Assembly: GCF_022347545.1 (NCBI RefSeq)
Contig: NZ_JAKREW010000013.1
Span: 1-64,000, forward strand
DNA from: Terribium retamae
GTDB lineage: Bacteria; Pseudomonadota; Alphaproteobacteria; Rhizobiales; Rhizobiaceae
DNA: 64,000 nucleotides
Reading direction: 5' to 3'
Shown: one piece after another, positions 44,535-53,669 of the stretch
Numbering within the stretch: position 1 is the first letter of the stretch
How the letters are laid out: the number at the start of each line of letters is the position of its first letter
Position numbers and translations under genes: made by a program
Notes under the pieces: model-generated
Seen by the model: the letters and a program-made list of their open reading frames with translations, nothing else
Told to the model about the DNA's origin: nothing
The model's database searches: none

Positions 44535-45131
44535 ATGTTCGCCCTTCCTTTCTTTCGCCGGGACCTGCCGGTACTGAAGGGCGAGAAGGTGATGTTGCGC
44601 GTGCCCGTGACGAACGACTATCGCGAGTGGGCAGCATTGCGCGGAGAGAGTCGCGCTTTCCTTGAGCGATGGGAACCACGCTGGGCACCTGATGAGCTCG
44701 ACCGCACCGCCTGGCGTCACCGCATCGGCCGTTACCGCGAGGATTATGCACAGGGAACGGCGATCGCCTTTTTCATTTTCGACCGAACGACCGGCAAGCT
44801 CGCGGGCGGCATCACGCTCGGCAACATCCGCCATGGCGTCGCGCAAAGCGGGCATGTCGGCTACTGGATCGGGCAGCGTTATGCCGGCCGCGGCATGATG
44901 ACCGACGCCGTGAAGCTGTTGATCCGCTTTGCCTTCGATACACTCAAGTTGCACCGGATCGAAGCAGCCTGTATTCCCGACAACATTCGTTCCATCCGCG
45001 TGCTTGAAAAAGCCGGATTCCAGCGTGAAGGACTGGCGCGCTCCTATCTTCGCATCAACGGAGCGTGGCAAGACCACTATCTTTATGCCCGGATCGCCGA
45101 CGATCCGCCGGCATCCGCTACGAAGGGCTGA
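44535..45131 (+). CDS. rimJ: RimJ/RimL-type GNAT acetyltransferase
   Basis: 198 residues. The GNAT core lies at residues 95-175: GYWIGQRYAGRGMMTDAVKLLIRFAFDTLKLHRIEA and PDNIRSIRVLEKAGFQREG. The pattern is of the RimJ/RimL group that acetylates N-termini of ribosomal proteins; the exact target is uncertain. It starts 15 bases after the M16 gene, so it is likely cotranscribed. Followed at once by a RIME-type repeat. Confidence 0.85.
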   Translation: MFALPFFRRDLPVLKGEKVMLRVPVTNDYREWAALRGESRAFLERWEPRWAPDELDRTAWRHRIGRYREDYAQGTAIAFFIFDRTTGKLAGGITLGNIRHGVAQSGHVGYWIGQRYAGRGMMTDAVKLLIRFAFDTLKLHRIEAACIPDNIRSIRVLEKAGFQREGLARSYLRINGAWQDHYLYARIADDPPASATKG

Positions 45132-45161
45132 TTTTTGACGAAACTCCTGCGAAACGGATCG

Positions 45162-48125
45162 ATGTTAGAGCGTTTCCGTTTTTCACGGAAACGCGGAAAC
45201 GCTCTAACTCTTTGTTTTTGCGCAATTCCGGACGGAAAACCGTTACACACTTTTCCTGGAATTGCTCTGGCTTTCGTCCTCGCGACGATCGTGACGCTTT
45301 TCGCCGCCGCTTCCGCCTATGCCGTGGAACCGATCAAGATTTCCCGCGACGATGTCGCGCTCGACCTTTCTGGCGCGGTGGAAATCTACCGCAATCAGGG
45401 TGAGAATTTTCAGGTGTCGACCGCTCCCGGCTCCGACGGCATCGTCCGGCGAATCGAGGTCGAAGCCAATGATGCCCGCTCGACCGGCGACTGGGCGGTC
45501 TTCGCACTGGCCAACACCACCGACGACGTGATCGACCGCCTCATCGTCGCGCCGCATTTCCGCCTGGTGAAGTCGGGGATCTTCTGGCCGGATCTGGGCT
45601 CCACGCGAATCGCTGCGATCACTCCATCCGAAGGCTTTGCGCTGGACAAGCAGGCAAGTCCGGACGCTGACGTCTTCCGCGTGACGCTGAACCCCGGTTC
45701 CGTCGTCACCTTCATCGCCGAACTTGCCTCACCAAAGTTGCCACAGGTCTATCTGTGGGAGCCCGAGGCCTATAAGGACACCGTCAATTCCTACACGCTT
45801 TACCGTGGCATCGTCATCGGCATCGCCGGCCTTCTGGCGCTGTTCCTGACCATCCTGTTCGTGGTCAAGGGAACCTCGCTGTTTCCCGCCACGGCAGCCC
45901 TGGCCTGGGCGGTGCTGGCCTATATCTGCATCGACTTCGGCTTCCTCGCCAAGATCATTCAGGTCGCGCCCGGTTCCGAACAGGTCTGGCGTGCCGGCGC
46001 GGAGGTCGCGTTGGCAACCACCTTCGTCGTCTTCCTCTTCACCTATCTGAATTTGAACCGCTGGCATGGCCATTTCAGCTACGGGGCGCTCGTCTGGATC
46101 CTGGGATTGGCGGCCATTGCAGGCATCGCCATCATCGACCCGGCAATTGCGGCCGGCATCGCTCGTATCTCCTTTGCCGCCACGGCCGTCACCGGCCTGG
46201 GACTGATCATCTTCCTCGGCCTGCGCGGTTACGACCGCGCCATCATGCTCATCCCCAGTTGGGTTATGGTCTTGTTATGGGCCACAGGCTCTTGGATGGC
46301 GATCACCGGCCTGCTCGACAACGACATCGTCCAGCCTGCTCTCGGCGGCGGGCTGATCCTGGTGATCCTGCTGATCGGCTTCACGGTGATGCAGCATGCC
46401 TTCGCAGGCGGTGCATTGCATCAAGGCCTCTTCTCCGACCTCGAGCGCCAGGCGCTCGCGGTCGCCGGGTCCGGCGATACGGTATGGGACTGGGATGTTC
46501 TGCGGGACCGTGTCGTCACGCGCCCCGATGTCAGCCTGCAGCTCGGCCTCGCCCCAGGCAGCCTGGGTGGCGCAGCCCGCAACTGGCTACCCGTGCTCCA
46601 CTCGGACGATCGAGACACGTTCCGCACCACGCTCGACGTCGTACTGGAGCATCGGCGCGGACGCGTTTCGCAAAACTTCCGCCTGCGCGGCGCCGACGGC
46701 CATTATCACTGGTTCGCATTGAGGGCACGTCCGGTCATCGGCTCCGATGGTGAGGTCATCCGCTGCGTAGGGACCATGGTCGACGTGACCGAGCAGAAGA
46801 AATCCGAAGAGCGGCTGCTGCACGACGCCGTACACGATAATCTGACCGGCCTGCCCAACCGCGAACTGTTCATGAACCGGCTCGAGGCGATCATTTCAAT
46901 CGCCCGTACCGAGGACAAGGTACGTCCAACCGTCTTCGTCATCGACATCGACCGCTTCAAGCAGGTCAATGACGGGCTCGGCATCTCGGCGGGCGACACC
47001 ATTCTGCTGACCGTGGCGCGCCGCCTGCACCGCCTTCTCAAGCCGAAAGACTCGCTGTCGCGTTTTGCCGGCGACCAGTTCGCGCTGATGCTGCTTTCCG
47101 AGCAGGATCCTGCCCGCATCGCCGCCATGGCAGACGCCATCAAACACGCGATCAGCTCGCCGATCACCTTCGCCAAGCGCGAGATCGTGCTGACCGCGTC
47201 CGTCGGCTTGATCACCTGGACCTCCGACCAGACCTCCGCCGAGGAGTTGGTCAAGGATGCGGAACTCGCCATGCACCAGGCCAAACGCTTCGGTGGCGAC
47301 CGCATCGAACCGTTCCGGCCGGCCTTCCGCACCGTTGGCACCGACCGTCTGCAATTCGAATCCGATCTGCGCCGCGCCATAGAACGGCGCGAATTCACCC
47401 TCGCCTATCAGCCGATCGTGCGGTTGGAAGATTACAGCGTCGCAGGTTTCGAAGCCCTGTTGCGCTGGGATCATCCACGCCGGGGCATGATTCCGCCGGC
47501 CGATTTCATTCCCGTGGCCGAGAGCTGCGGCCTCATCGTGCAACTCGGCCTCTTCGCCATGCAGAAAGCCGCGGAAGACCTGGCAAGCTGGCAAAAACAC
47601 ATTGGCGATACGCCGCTTTCGGTTTCGGTCAATCTTTCCAGCCGCCAGCTTATCCGCCGCGATCTTGTCACGGACGTGCGTTCGGTCATCGCGCGCGCGG
47701 GCCTGAAACCGCGGTGTCTGAGGCTCGAACTCACCGAATCCCTGGTGATGGACAATCCCGAGCAGGCCGCCCATGTGCTGAACAAGCTGAAGCAGCTCGG
47801 CATCGGGCTGTCGCTCGACGATTTCGGCACCGGCTATTCGTCCTTGTCGTACCTCACCCGTTTCCCCTTCGACACGATCAAGATCGACAAGAGCTTCATC
47901 GACGACACCTCACCCAAGCGCGCGGTGCTGCTGCGTTCGATGGTCAACATGGCGCACGAGCTCGGCCTGGCGGTGGTCGCGGAAGGCATCTCCGACCAGA
48001 GCGACGCGTTGGAGCTTCGTCAGATGGGGTGCGAATATGTGCAGAGTTTCATGTTTGGCGCACCGATGAACGGCGATGCCGTTATCAAGCTGTTGCGTGA
48101 ACAATATCCCCTGACGCAGGCATAA
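45162..48125 (+). CDS. membrane PAS-GGDEF-EAL protein, probable c-di-GMP phosphodiesterase
   Basis: 987 residues. The N-terminal segment (residues about 2-35) is encoded by a two-hairpin repeat, then comes a signal-like helix, a periplasmic domain (about 55-210), seven membrane helices (210-430) and a PAS domain (about 440-550). A GGDEF domain has AGDQF (636-640) in place of GGDEF. An EAL domain keeps EALLRW (764-769), NLSSRQL, LELTES, DDFGTGYSSL, KIDKSF and VAEGI. The cyclase site is thus probably inactive and the phosphodiesterase site intact. ATG 45162 is preferred to a TTG at 45135. Signals sensed outside would control c-di-GMP breakdown. Confidence 0.9.
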   Translation: MLERFRFSRKRGNALTLCFCAIPDGKPLHTFPGIALAFVLATIVTLFAAASAYAVEPIKISRDDVALDLSGAVEIYRNQGENFQVSTAPGSDGIVRRIEVEANDARSTGDWAVFALANTTDDVIDRLIVAPHFRLVKSGIFWPDLGSTRIAAITPSEGFALDKQASPDADVFRVTLNPGSVVTFIAELASPKLPQVYLWEPEAYKDTVNSYTLYRGIVIGIAGLLALFLTILFVVKGTSLFPATAALAWAVLAYICIDFGFLAKIIQVAPGSEQVWRAGAEVALATTFVVFLFTYLNLNRWHGHFSYGALVWILGLAAIAGIAIIDPAIAAGIARISFAATAVTGLGLIIFLGLRGYDRAIMLIPSWVMVLLWATGSWMAITGLLDNDIVQPALGGGLILVILLIGFTVMQHAFAGGALHQGLFSDLERQALAVAGSGDTVWDWDVLRDRVVTRPDVSLQLGLAPGSLGGAARNWLPVLHSDDRDTFRTTLDVVLEHRRGRVSQNFRLRGADGHYHWFALRARPVIGSDGEVIRCVGTMVDVTEQKKSEERLLHDAVHDNLTGLPNRELFMNRLEAIISIARTEDKVRPTVFVIDIDRFKQVNDGLGISAGDTILLTVARRLHRLLKPKDSLSRFAGDQFALMLLSEQDPARIAAMADAIKHAISSPITFAKREIVLTASVGLITWTSDQTSAEELVKDAELAMHQAKRFGGDRIEPFRPAFRTVGTDRLQFESDLRRAIERREFTLAYQPIVRLEDYSVAGFEALLRWDHPRRGMIPPADFIPVAESCGLIVQLGLFAMQKAAEDLASWQKHIGDTPLSVSVNLSSRQLIRRDLVTDVRSVIARAGLKPRCLRLELTESLVMDNPEQAAHVLNKLKQLGIGLSLDDFGTGYSSLSYLTRFPFDTIKIDKSFIDDTSPKRAVLLRSMVNMAHELGLAVVAEGISDQSDALELRQMGCEYVQSFMFGAPMNGDAVIKLLREQYPLTQA
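45165..45265. repeat. RIME-type element with two hairpins inside the 5' coding region
   Basis: Hairpin 1: TTAGAGCGTTTCCG at 45165-45178 and CGGAAACGCTCTAA at 45194-45207 are perfect 14-base arms, with an alternative inner pairing. Hairpin 2: GCAATTCC (45222-45229) with GGAATTGC (45258-45265), and GGAAAA (45234-45239) with TTTTCC (45251-45256). Size (about 101 bases) and two palindromes match rhizobial RIME elements. Confidence 0.8.
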
Positions 48126-48150
48126 GCTCGCAGGCAGCGCCGAGACCCGA

Positions 48151-48801
48151 TCAGGCGTGGCCGGCTGCCTGGCTGAAGTGGGCAAGATCGATGCCTATCG
48201 TAGCAAGCGCCCGGTCATATTTGCCCTCGATGTCGGGATCGAACAGCAAGTCGGGTGTCGCCGGGCAGGTAAGCCAGCCATTTTCGGCGATTTCTCCCTC
48301 GAGCTGACCGGCGCCCCAGCCGGAGTAGCCGAGCGTCATCAGCGCCTGGCGTGGACCACGTCCGGCGGAAATGGCGCGCAAGATGTCGACCGTGGCCGTG
48401 AGACAGATGTCTTCTGACACCGGCAACGAGGATTCGACGCGGTAGTCACCGGTGTGCAGGACAAAACCGCGGCTGCGATCCACCGGCCCGCCATTGCGCA
48501 CGACGAAGTCGCGCGTCTGCCTTGGCAGCCGGATCGCCTCCTGTTCGTTCATGATGCCAAGCTGGACCAGGAGATCGGGAAAGAGCATCTGCTGGGTCTG
48601 GTTGATGATCAGTCCCATCGCGCCTTCATCCGAATGCGCGCAGATGTAGATGACCGAACGTGCGAACCGCTCGTCCTTCATGCCGGGCATGGCGATGAGG
48701 AACTGATCGTCGAGAAAGCCGCTTTTACCGGCCGCATTCTTGTGGCGTAAAAGGTCCATAAGCGAAGGTAACGCGTTTCCGGCACGCTTGAAAGATGCCA
48801 T
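48151..48801 (-). CDS. YqgE/AlgH family protein (UPF0301)
   Basis: 216 residues from ATG 48801. The DUF179 blocks are present: [34 protein letters not shown] (about residues 33-66), [14 protein letters not shown] and [15 protein letters not shown]. Structures are known but the molecular function is not settled. An in-frame start 66 bases upstream lacks support. Divergent from the DsbD-like gene. Confidence 0.93.
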   Translation of the reverse strand: MASFKRAGNALPSLMDLLRHKNAAGKSGFLDDQFLIAMPGMKDERFARSVIYICAHSDEGAMGLIINQTQQMLFPDLLVQLGIMNEQEAIRLPRQTRDFVVRNGGPVDRSRGFVLHTGDYRVESSLPVSEDICLTATVDILRAISAGRGPRQALMTLGYSGWGAGQLEGEIAENGWLTCPATPDLLFDPDIEGKYDRALATIGIDLAHFSQAAGHA

Positions 48802-48907
48802 TGGTGCAATTCGCGGTGGTCCCAACGCGTAAGCCTCACACAAAAATGATGGACGATATTCACCCAAAACGGTTGCACAGCCACATTTGCCCCTTCAAAT
48901 CAGCCCC

Positions 48908-49711
48908 ATGGACCTCTTGAAATTTTCGCTCGGCGTTGCCGTTCTGATGGCCACCGCCCTGCCGGCTGCCGCTTCTTCATCCCCTTGGGCGGATAGCGAG
49001 GGCGGGCGCGTTCGGCTGGTCACCACCGGAACGGCCGATGCTTCCGGCCGGCTGTCGGGCGCGCTTCATATCGAATTGAAACCCGGCTGGAAGACCTATT
49101 GGCGCGATCCCGGCGCCAGCGGCGTGCCACCGCAGATCGACATTACCAAGGCACCCGGCATAACCAAGGCGGAGTTGTCCTACCCTGCCCCCGGTCGCCA
49201 CGATGACGGCTATGGCAGCTGGGCTGGTTATGATCGCACGGTCGCGCTTCCGGTGACATTCACGGTGGCGAACCCGAAAGAAAATACGGTCATCGAGGCT
49301 GGTGTGTTTCTCGGTATCTGCCAGACGATCTGTATCCCGGTGCAGGCCCAGTTGAAAGTCGACCCAGGCGTAGATGCCGGCAATGCCGAGGATGCCGAAC
49401 TGGTAAAATCCGCACTGGCCTCGCTCCCTCAAAAAGCGACCGACATCTTCGGTGCGAAGACGCTGCCGGGAGAGAAAGACAAACTGATTGTCGAGGCAAC
49501 CGCGCCGGGTGTCGCCAAGAGTGTCGACCTCTTCGTTGCGGGGGAACAGGGATATCTGTTCGGCGCACCGACACGGGCTGAAAAGGACGGCAAGATCGTC
49601 TTTTCGATCCCGATCCTGGGGCGTCCAGACAAGGCTGCAGAAGGCAGCGGCCTTCCCTACACGCTGACCGCTCCGTCCGGAGCCGTTGAAGGTCTATTGC
49701 CCTATCCGTGA
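48908..49711 (+). CDS. exported DsbD-alpha-like protein
   Basis: 267 residues from ATG 48908 with a signal peptide (LGVAVLMATALPAAASS). The domain resembles the N-terminal periplasmic part of DsbD/ScsB: GWKTYWRDPGASGVPP, YPAPGRHDDGYG and the Cys pair in GICQTICIPV. There is no membrane or thioredoxin domain, so it is a free periplasmic or lost-partner version. It may carry electrons or bind copper-sensitive thiols. It precedes a peroxiredoxin gene, which fits a redox role. Confidence 0.82.
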   Translation: MDLLKFSLGVAVLMATALPAAASSSPWADSEGGRVRLVTTGTADASGRLSGALHIELKPGWKTYWRDPGASGVPPQIDITKAPGITKAELSYPAPGRHDDGYGSWAGYDRTVALPVTFTVANPKENTVIEAGVFLGICQTICIPVQAQLKVDPGVDAGNAEDAELVKSALASLPQKATDIFGAKTLPGEKDKLIVEATAPGVAKSVDLFVAGEQGYLFGAPTRAEKDGKIVFSIPILGRPDKAAEGSGLPYTLTAPSGAVEGLLPYP

Positions 49712-49798
49712 CAATCGCCAGCCGTGGCCGCATTGCGGGGTGACACGGAAGGCGCTATCGCTTGGACCTCCCTTCCCTCCCAGACAAAGAGGACTGCC

Positions 49799-50284
49799 AT
49801 GACCATTGCCGTTGGCGAAAAGCTGCCAGAAGCCACCTTCAAGACGATGACCGACGACGGCGCCAAGGCGCTGACCACCACCGACGTCTTTGCCGGCAAG
49901 AAGGTGGTGCTGTTCGGCGTTCCGGGCGCTTTCACGCCGACCTGCAACAACAACCACTTGCCGGGTTACCTCGAGAACCGCGATGCCATCCTGTCGCGCG
50001 GCGTCGACCAGATCGCGGTCGTGGCCGTAAACGACCCATTCGTGATGGGTGCCTGGTCCCGCTTTACCGGTGGCGAAGGCAAGATCCTGTTCCTGGCGGA
50101 CGGCAGCGGCGACTTCGCCAAGGCGGCAGGTCTCGACATTGATCTCAGCGCCAATGGACTTGGCCTGCGTTCCAAGCGTTTTTCGATGATCGTCGAAGAC
50201 GGTACGGTCACGGCCCTCAACATTGAGGGCAATCCCGGCCAGGCAGTGGATTCGGGCGCCGCGAAGCTCCTGGAGCAGCTGTAA
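49799..50284 (+). CDS. peroxiredoxin (Prx5/hybrid type)
   Basis: 161 residues from ATG 49799, with AGAGGA before it. The peroxidatic Cys is in GVPGAFTPTCNNNHLPGY (about residue 49), with the catalytic Thr in the same PxxxTxxC block and the later Arg in SKRFSMIV. It reduces hydroperoxides in the cytoplasm, probably using glutathione or glutaredoxin. Genes before and after are not in an obvious common pathway, although the DsbD-like gene is also redox-linked. Confidence 0.93.
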   Translation: MTIAVGEKLPEATFKTMTDDGAKALTTTDVFAGKKVVLFGVPGAFTPTCNNNHLPGYLENRDAILSRGVDQIAVVAVNDPFVMGAWSRFTGGEGKILFLADGSGDFAKAAGLDIDLSANGLGLRSKRFSMIVEDGTVTALNIEGNPGQAVDSGAAKLLEQL

Positions 50285-50305
50285 CCGGCGATCCTCCCGG
50301 CACCG

Positions 50306-51121
50306 ATGTCCCGACAGTTCCACACCAGAACCAGCCTGGGCGCGCAGCTACGCGCGCTCGGTCTGGCGGCAGGCGACACGGTGATGATTCATGCCGGGCT
50401 TCGGTCGGTCGGGCATATTCTGGGCGGACCTGACAGCCTGATCCGCGCCCTGCTCGACGCGACCGCTCCGGGCGGAACGGTGATGGTCTACACCGACTGG
50501 GACGACGACTATCACGAGTTGCTGGACGATGATGGTCGCATCCCCGCTGACATTCGTGAGCACATCGCACCTTTTGATCCCATGTCGTCACGGGCGAGAC
50601 GCGACAATGGCGCGATTGCCGAGCTGGTGCGCACTTTTCCCGGAGCCTTGCGCAGTGGCAATCCCGGCGCATCCTGCGCAGCTGTCGGCGCAAAAGCCGC
50701 GTGGCTTACCAACGACCATCCGCTTGACTACGGCTATGGGCAGGGATCTCCCTTCGACAAGCTTGTCGAGGACGAAGGCAAGGTGCTCATGATCGGGGCG
50801 CCGCTCGATGCCATGTCCATTCTGCATCACGCCGAACATCTGGCTGATCTGCCAGGCAAGCGGATAGCCCACTTTGAAGCGCCGCTCCTGATCGACGGCA
50901 GGACGGAATGGCGCCGGTGGACGGAATTCGACACCACGGAGCCGATCGTCAGCGGTCTGTCCGACGACTATTTCGCAACGGTTGTCGAAGACTTTCTCAA
51001 TGCAGGCGACGGTCATCGCGGCAAGATCGGCAATGCCGACTCGGTTCTGGTGTCGGCGCCGAAGATTGTCCGCCATGGCGTGAATTGGCTTGAGGCACGG
51101 TTCGGCAAAACGAGACGCTAA
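50306..51121 (+). CDS. AAC(3)-family N-acetyltransferase
   Basis: 271 residues, antibiotic N-acetyltransferase fold. VMIHAGLRSVG near residue 27, the ALLDATAPGGTVMVYTD block, the GNPGASCAAVGAKA region and LMIGAPLDAMSILHHAEH match the AAC(3) family. Characterised members acetylate the 3-amino group of aminoglycosides. Chromosomal homologues are common in soil alphaproteobacteria, and resistance should not be assumed. The gene is 22 bases after the peroxiredoxin and convergent with rnhA (19-base gap). Confidence 0.85.
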   Translation: MSRQFHTRTSLGAQLRALGLAAGDTVMIHAGLRSVGHILGGPDSLIRALLDATAPGGTVMVYTDWDDDYHELLDDDGRIPADIREHIAPFDPMSSRARRDNGAIAELVRTFPGALRSGNPGASCAAVGAKAAWLTNDHPLDYGYGQGSPFDKLVEDEGKVLMIGAPLDAMSILHHAEHLADLPGKRIAHFEAPLLIDGRTEWRRWTEFDTTEPIVSGLSDDYFATVVEDFLNAGDGHRGKIGNADSVLVSAPKIVRHGVNWLEARFGKTRR

Positions 51122-51140
51122 AAGCGTCGGCGGCCATCAA

Positions 51141-51620
51141 TCAACGCCCGATGGCTGCCTTCCCGAACGCAGAACCTGAAAAACTCTTTTTGAAAGGCGC
51201 CATGCCTTCACGCGCCAGCTCATCGGCGCGTTCGTTTTCAGGATGACCGGCATGGCCCTTCACCCAATGCCACGTGACCTCGTGACGTCGATTGGCCTCG
51301 TCCAGAGCCTGCCAGAGTTCACCGTTCTTGACCGGCTTCTTGTCGGCCGTCTTCCAGCCGTTCTTCTTCCAGCCATGGATCCATTTCGAAATGCCGTCCA
51401 TGACATATTTGCTGTCGGTGTAGAGATCGACCTTGCATGGCTCCTTCAGAGCGTTCAGCCCGGATATCGCCGCCAGCAACTCCATGCGATTGTTGGTCGT
51501 CTCCCCTTCGCCGCCGAAAAGCTCCTTGGTCTTGCCGTTGAAGCGGAGAATGGCGCCCCAACCGCCTGGCCCCGGATTGCCGGAACACGCTCCATCGGTA
51601 AAAACCTCGACTTGCTTCAT
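51141..51620 (-). CDS. rnhA: ribonuclease HI
   Basis: 159 residues, single RNase H domain. The catalytic acids are D in [17 protein letters not shown] in [11 protein letters not shown] in [11 protein letters not shown] and the last D in [15 protein letters not shown]. It degrades RNA in RNA-DNA hybrids. Its ATG overlaps the thrB stop (ATGA), so it belongs to the ispH-thrB-rnhA unit. Confidence 0.97.
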   Translation of the reverse strand: MKQVEVFTDGACSGNPGPGGWGAILRFNGKTKELFGGEGETTNNRMELLAAISGLNALKEPCKVDLYTDSKYVMDGISKWIHGWKKNGWKTADKKPVKNGELWQALDEANRRHEVTWHWVKGHAGHPENERADELAREGMAPFKKSFSGSAFGKAAIGR

Positions 51621-52579
51621 TTCAGACCATACTCGGATGCTGAGCCGATGGCGCGATGGAAGCGCATGCGGCGGATATATTCGGTCGGATCGCGCTTGAT
51701 GACCAAGCCGCCATCAGGAACGGTCAGCCAGTCGTAAAGGCGTGTCAGCATGAAGCGCAGGGCGGAGCCACGTGCCAGCATCGGCAGCGCCTCCCGCTCC
51801 TCCGGACTGAGCGGCCGCACGCTCTGGTACCCGGCCAGCAATGCCGTGCCTTTCGTGAGATTGAAGGAAAAATCCTTCTCGAAACACCAGGCATTGAGAC
51901 AGGTGGCGAGGTCATAGGCGTAGAAGTCATTGCAGGCGAAGTAGAAATCGATCAGGCCCGACAACTTCTCACCGAGGAAGAAGACGTTGTCCGGGAAGAG
52001 GTCGGCATGGATGATGCCGGTCGGCAGGCCTATCGGCCAATTGCGCTCGAATTCGGCGAAATCCGCATCGACCTCGGCGGCAAGACCGGGCTCGACCTCA
52101 TCCGCGCGCGAACGTGATGCCTCCCAGAGTTTGCGCCAGCCATCGATCGCCAGCGCATTGGCGCGATGCATGGCGAAATCGGCACTGGCCAGATGCATTG
52201 CGGCCAAAGCCTTGCCGACCTCGCGGCAGTGCGCGACGCCCGGCTTGCGCAACCACATGCCTTCCAGGAAAGTGATTATGACCGCCGGCCGACCGGCCAG
52301 CGTGCCGATCATGGTGCCGTCGTGGCGTTGCACCGGCAGCGGGCACGAGATGCCCTTTTTGGCGAGATGGTCCATCAGGCCCAGGAAAAAAGGCAGGTCG
52401 GCCTTTTCCACCCTCTTTTCATAAAGCGTCAGGATGAAGGAGCCAGCCGTGGTGTGCAGCAGGAAATTGGAGTTCTCGGTACCCTCGGCGATACCCTTGT
52501 AGGAAAGCAATTCGCCGGCCGGATAATCTTTGAGGAAAGCTGCAAGCTCGCCTTCGCCTACATCGGTATAGACCGCCAT
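51617..52579 (-). CDS. thrB: homoserine kinase
   Basis: 320 residues, aminoglycoside-phosphotransferase-type ThrB of alphaproteobacteria. It opens [16 protein letters not shown]. Kinase strings are [14 protein letters not shown] (catalytic Asp) and [19 protein letters not shown] (metal-binding Asp). It phosphorylates homoserine, and thrC at 41815 uses the product. ATG 52579 lies in the ATGA overlap with ispH. Confidence 0.95.
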   Translation of the reverse strand: MAVYTDVGEGELAAFLKDYPAGELLSYKGIAEGTENSNFLLHTTAGSFILTLYEKRVEKADLPFFLGLMDHLAKKGISCPLPVQRHDGTMIGTLAGRPAVIITFLEGMWLRKPGVAHCREVGKALAAMHLASADFAMHRANALAIDGWRKLWEASRSRADEVEPGLAAEVDADFAEFERNWPIGLPTGIIHADLFPDNVFFLGEKLSGLIDFYFACNDFYAYDLATCLNAWCFEKDFSFNLTKGTALLAGYQSVRPLSPEEREALPMLARGSALRFMLTRLYDWLTVPDGGLVIKRDPTEYIRRMRFHRAIGSASEYGLK

Positions 52580-53589
52580 CACACGGTCCCGTTGACGAAG
52601 GCCATGTCGGCCGGGGTCAGTTCGACATCACGCAGCGCCCGCATCACCGGGAAATCCTCCGTTTCCGTCGCCGTCACCGCGAGATCGACAGAAACGTCGA
52701 AACGCTGGCGGAAGGCATCGATGATCTCATCGACAATGATCTCCGGCGCGGAGGCACCCGCGGAGAGACCAAGCGTCGAGATCCCCCCGATCTCATCCCA
52801 CGGAATTTCAGAAGCACGCTGTACGAGAAGCGACATCGCGGCACCCGCGCGCTCCGCCACTTCGACAAGACGGCGCGAATTCGACGAATTGGGAGCACCG
52901 ACGACCAGGTAGAGATCGCAGCCGGGGGCGGTCTCCTTCACCGCGTCCTGCCGGTTGGTCGTTGCGTAGCAGATCGATTCGGCGGCCGGCGCCTGCAGCG
53001 CGGGAAAACGCTCCTGCAGAGCTCGGATGATGCCGGCGGTATCTTCCACCGACAACGTCGTCTGGGTGACGAAACCCAGCGCCTCGGGATCGGCAGGTTG
53101 AAAGGAGGCCGCGTCCGCTTCCGTTTCGATCAGCGTCACCGCGCCCTCGGCCAGCTGCCCCATCGTGCCAATCACTTCAGGATGGCCGGCATGGCCGATC
53201 AGCAGGACATGACGGCCCAGCCGCTGGTGACGCATGGCCTGCTTGTGCACCTTGGACACCAATGGACAAGTGGCATCGAGATAGAAGAGATTACGCGCAA
53301 CGGCATCCGCTGGAACGGATTTCGGCACGCCATGGGCAGAAAAAACCACCGGGGATTGCTTGTGCTTCTCCGGAATTTCCGAAAGCTCCTCGATGAAAAC
53401 AGCACCAAGGTTCTGCAGCCCTTCGACCACGTAGCGATTATGTACGATCTCGTGCCGGACATAGACCGGCGCGCCGTATTTCTTCAATGCCAGCACCACG
53501 ATCTGGATGGCTCGGTCGACGCCCGCGCAGAAGCCGCGCGGCTGACACAGCCTAATCGTGAGCGGCGGTTTAACGGCTTTGTTCAACAT
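52579..53589 (-). CDS. ispH: 4-hydroxy-3-methylbut-2-enyl diphosphate reductase
   Basis: 336 residues. The three cluster cysteines lie in [19 protein letters not shown] and [11 protein letters not shown], and a VFSAHGVP His block is present. It performs the last step of the MEP isoprenoid pathway (HMBPP to IPP and DMAPP) with a 4Fe-4S cluster. The ATG at 53589 gives the usual N-terminus; an in-frame ATG at 53619 would add ten residues and is not excluded. First gene of the unit with thrB and rnhA. Confidence 0.96.
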   Translation of the reverse strand: MLNKAVKPPLTIRLCQPRGFCAGVDRAIQIVVLALKKYGAPVYVRHEIVHNRYVVEGLQNLGAVFIEELSEIPEKHKQSPVVFSAHGVPKSVPADAVARNLFYLDATCPLVSKVHKQAMRHQRLGRHVLLIGHAGHPEVIGTMGQLAEGAVTLIETEADAASFQPADPEALGFVTQTTLSVEDTAGIIRALQERFPALQAPAAESICYATTNRQDAVKETAPGCDLYLVVGAPNSSNSRRLVEVAERAGAAMSLLVQRASEIPWDEIGGISTLGLSAGASAPEIIVDEIIDAFRQRFDVSVDLAVTATETEDFPVMRALRDVELTPADMAFVNGTV

Positions 53590-53669
53590 ACTTTCCCATC
53601 GGCTGAATAGTGCGGACATGATGTCCGCTACCCCTGTCTGTCAAGGGCGACGGATGATTGCGACGCCCG

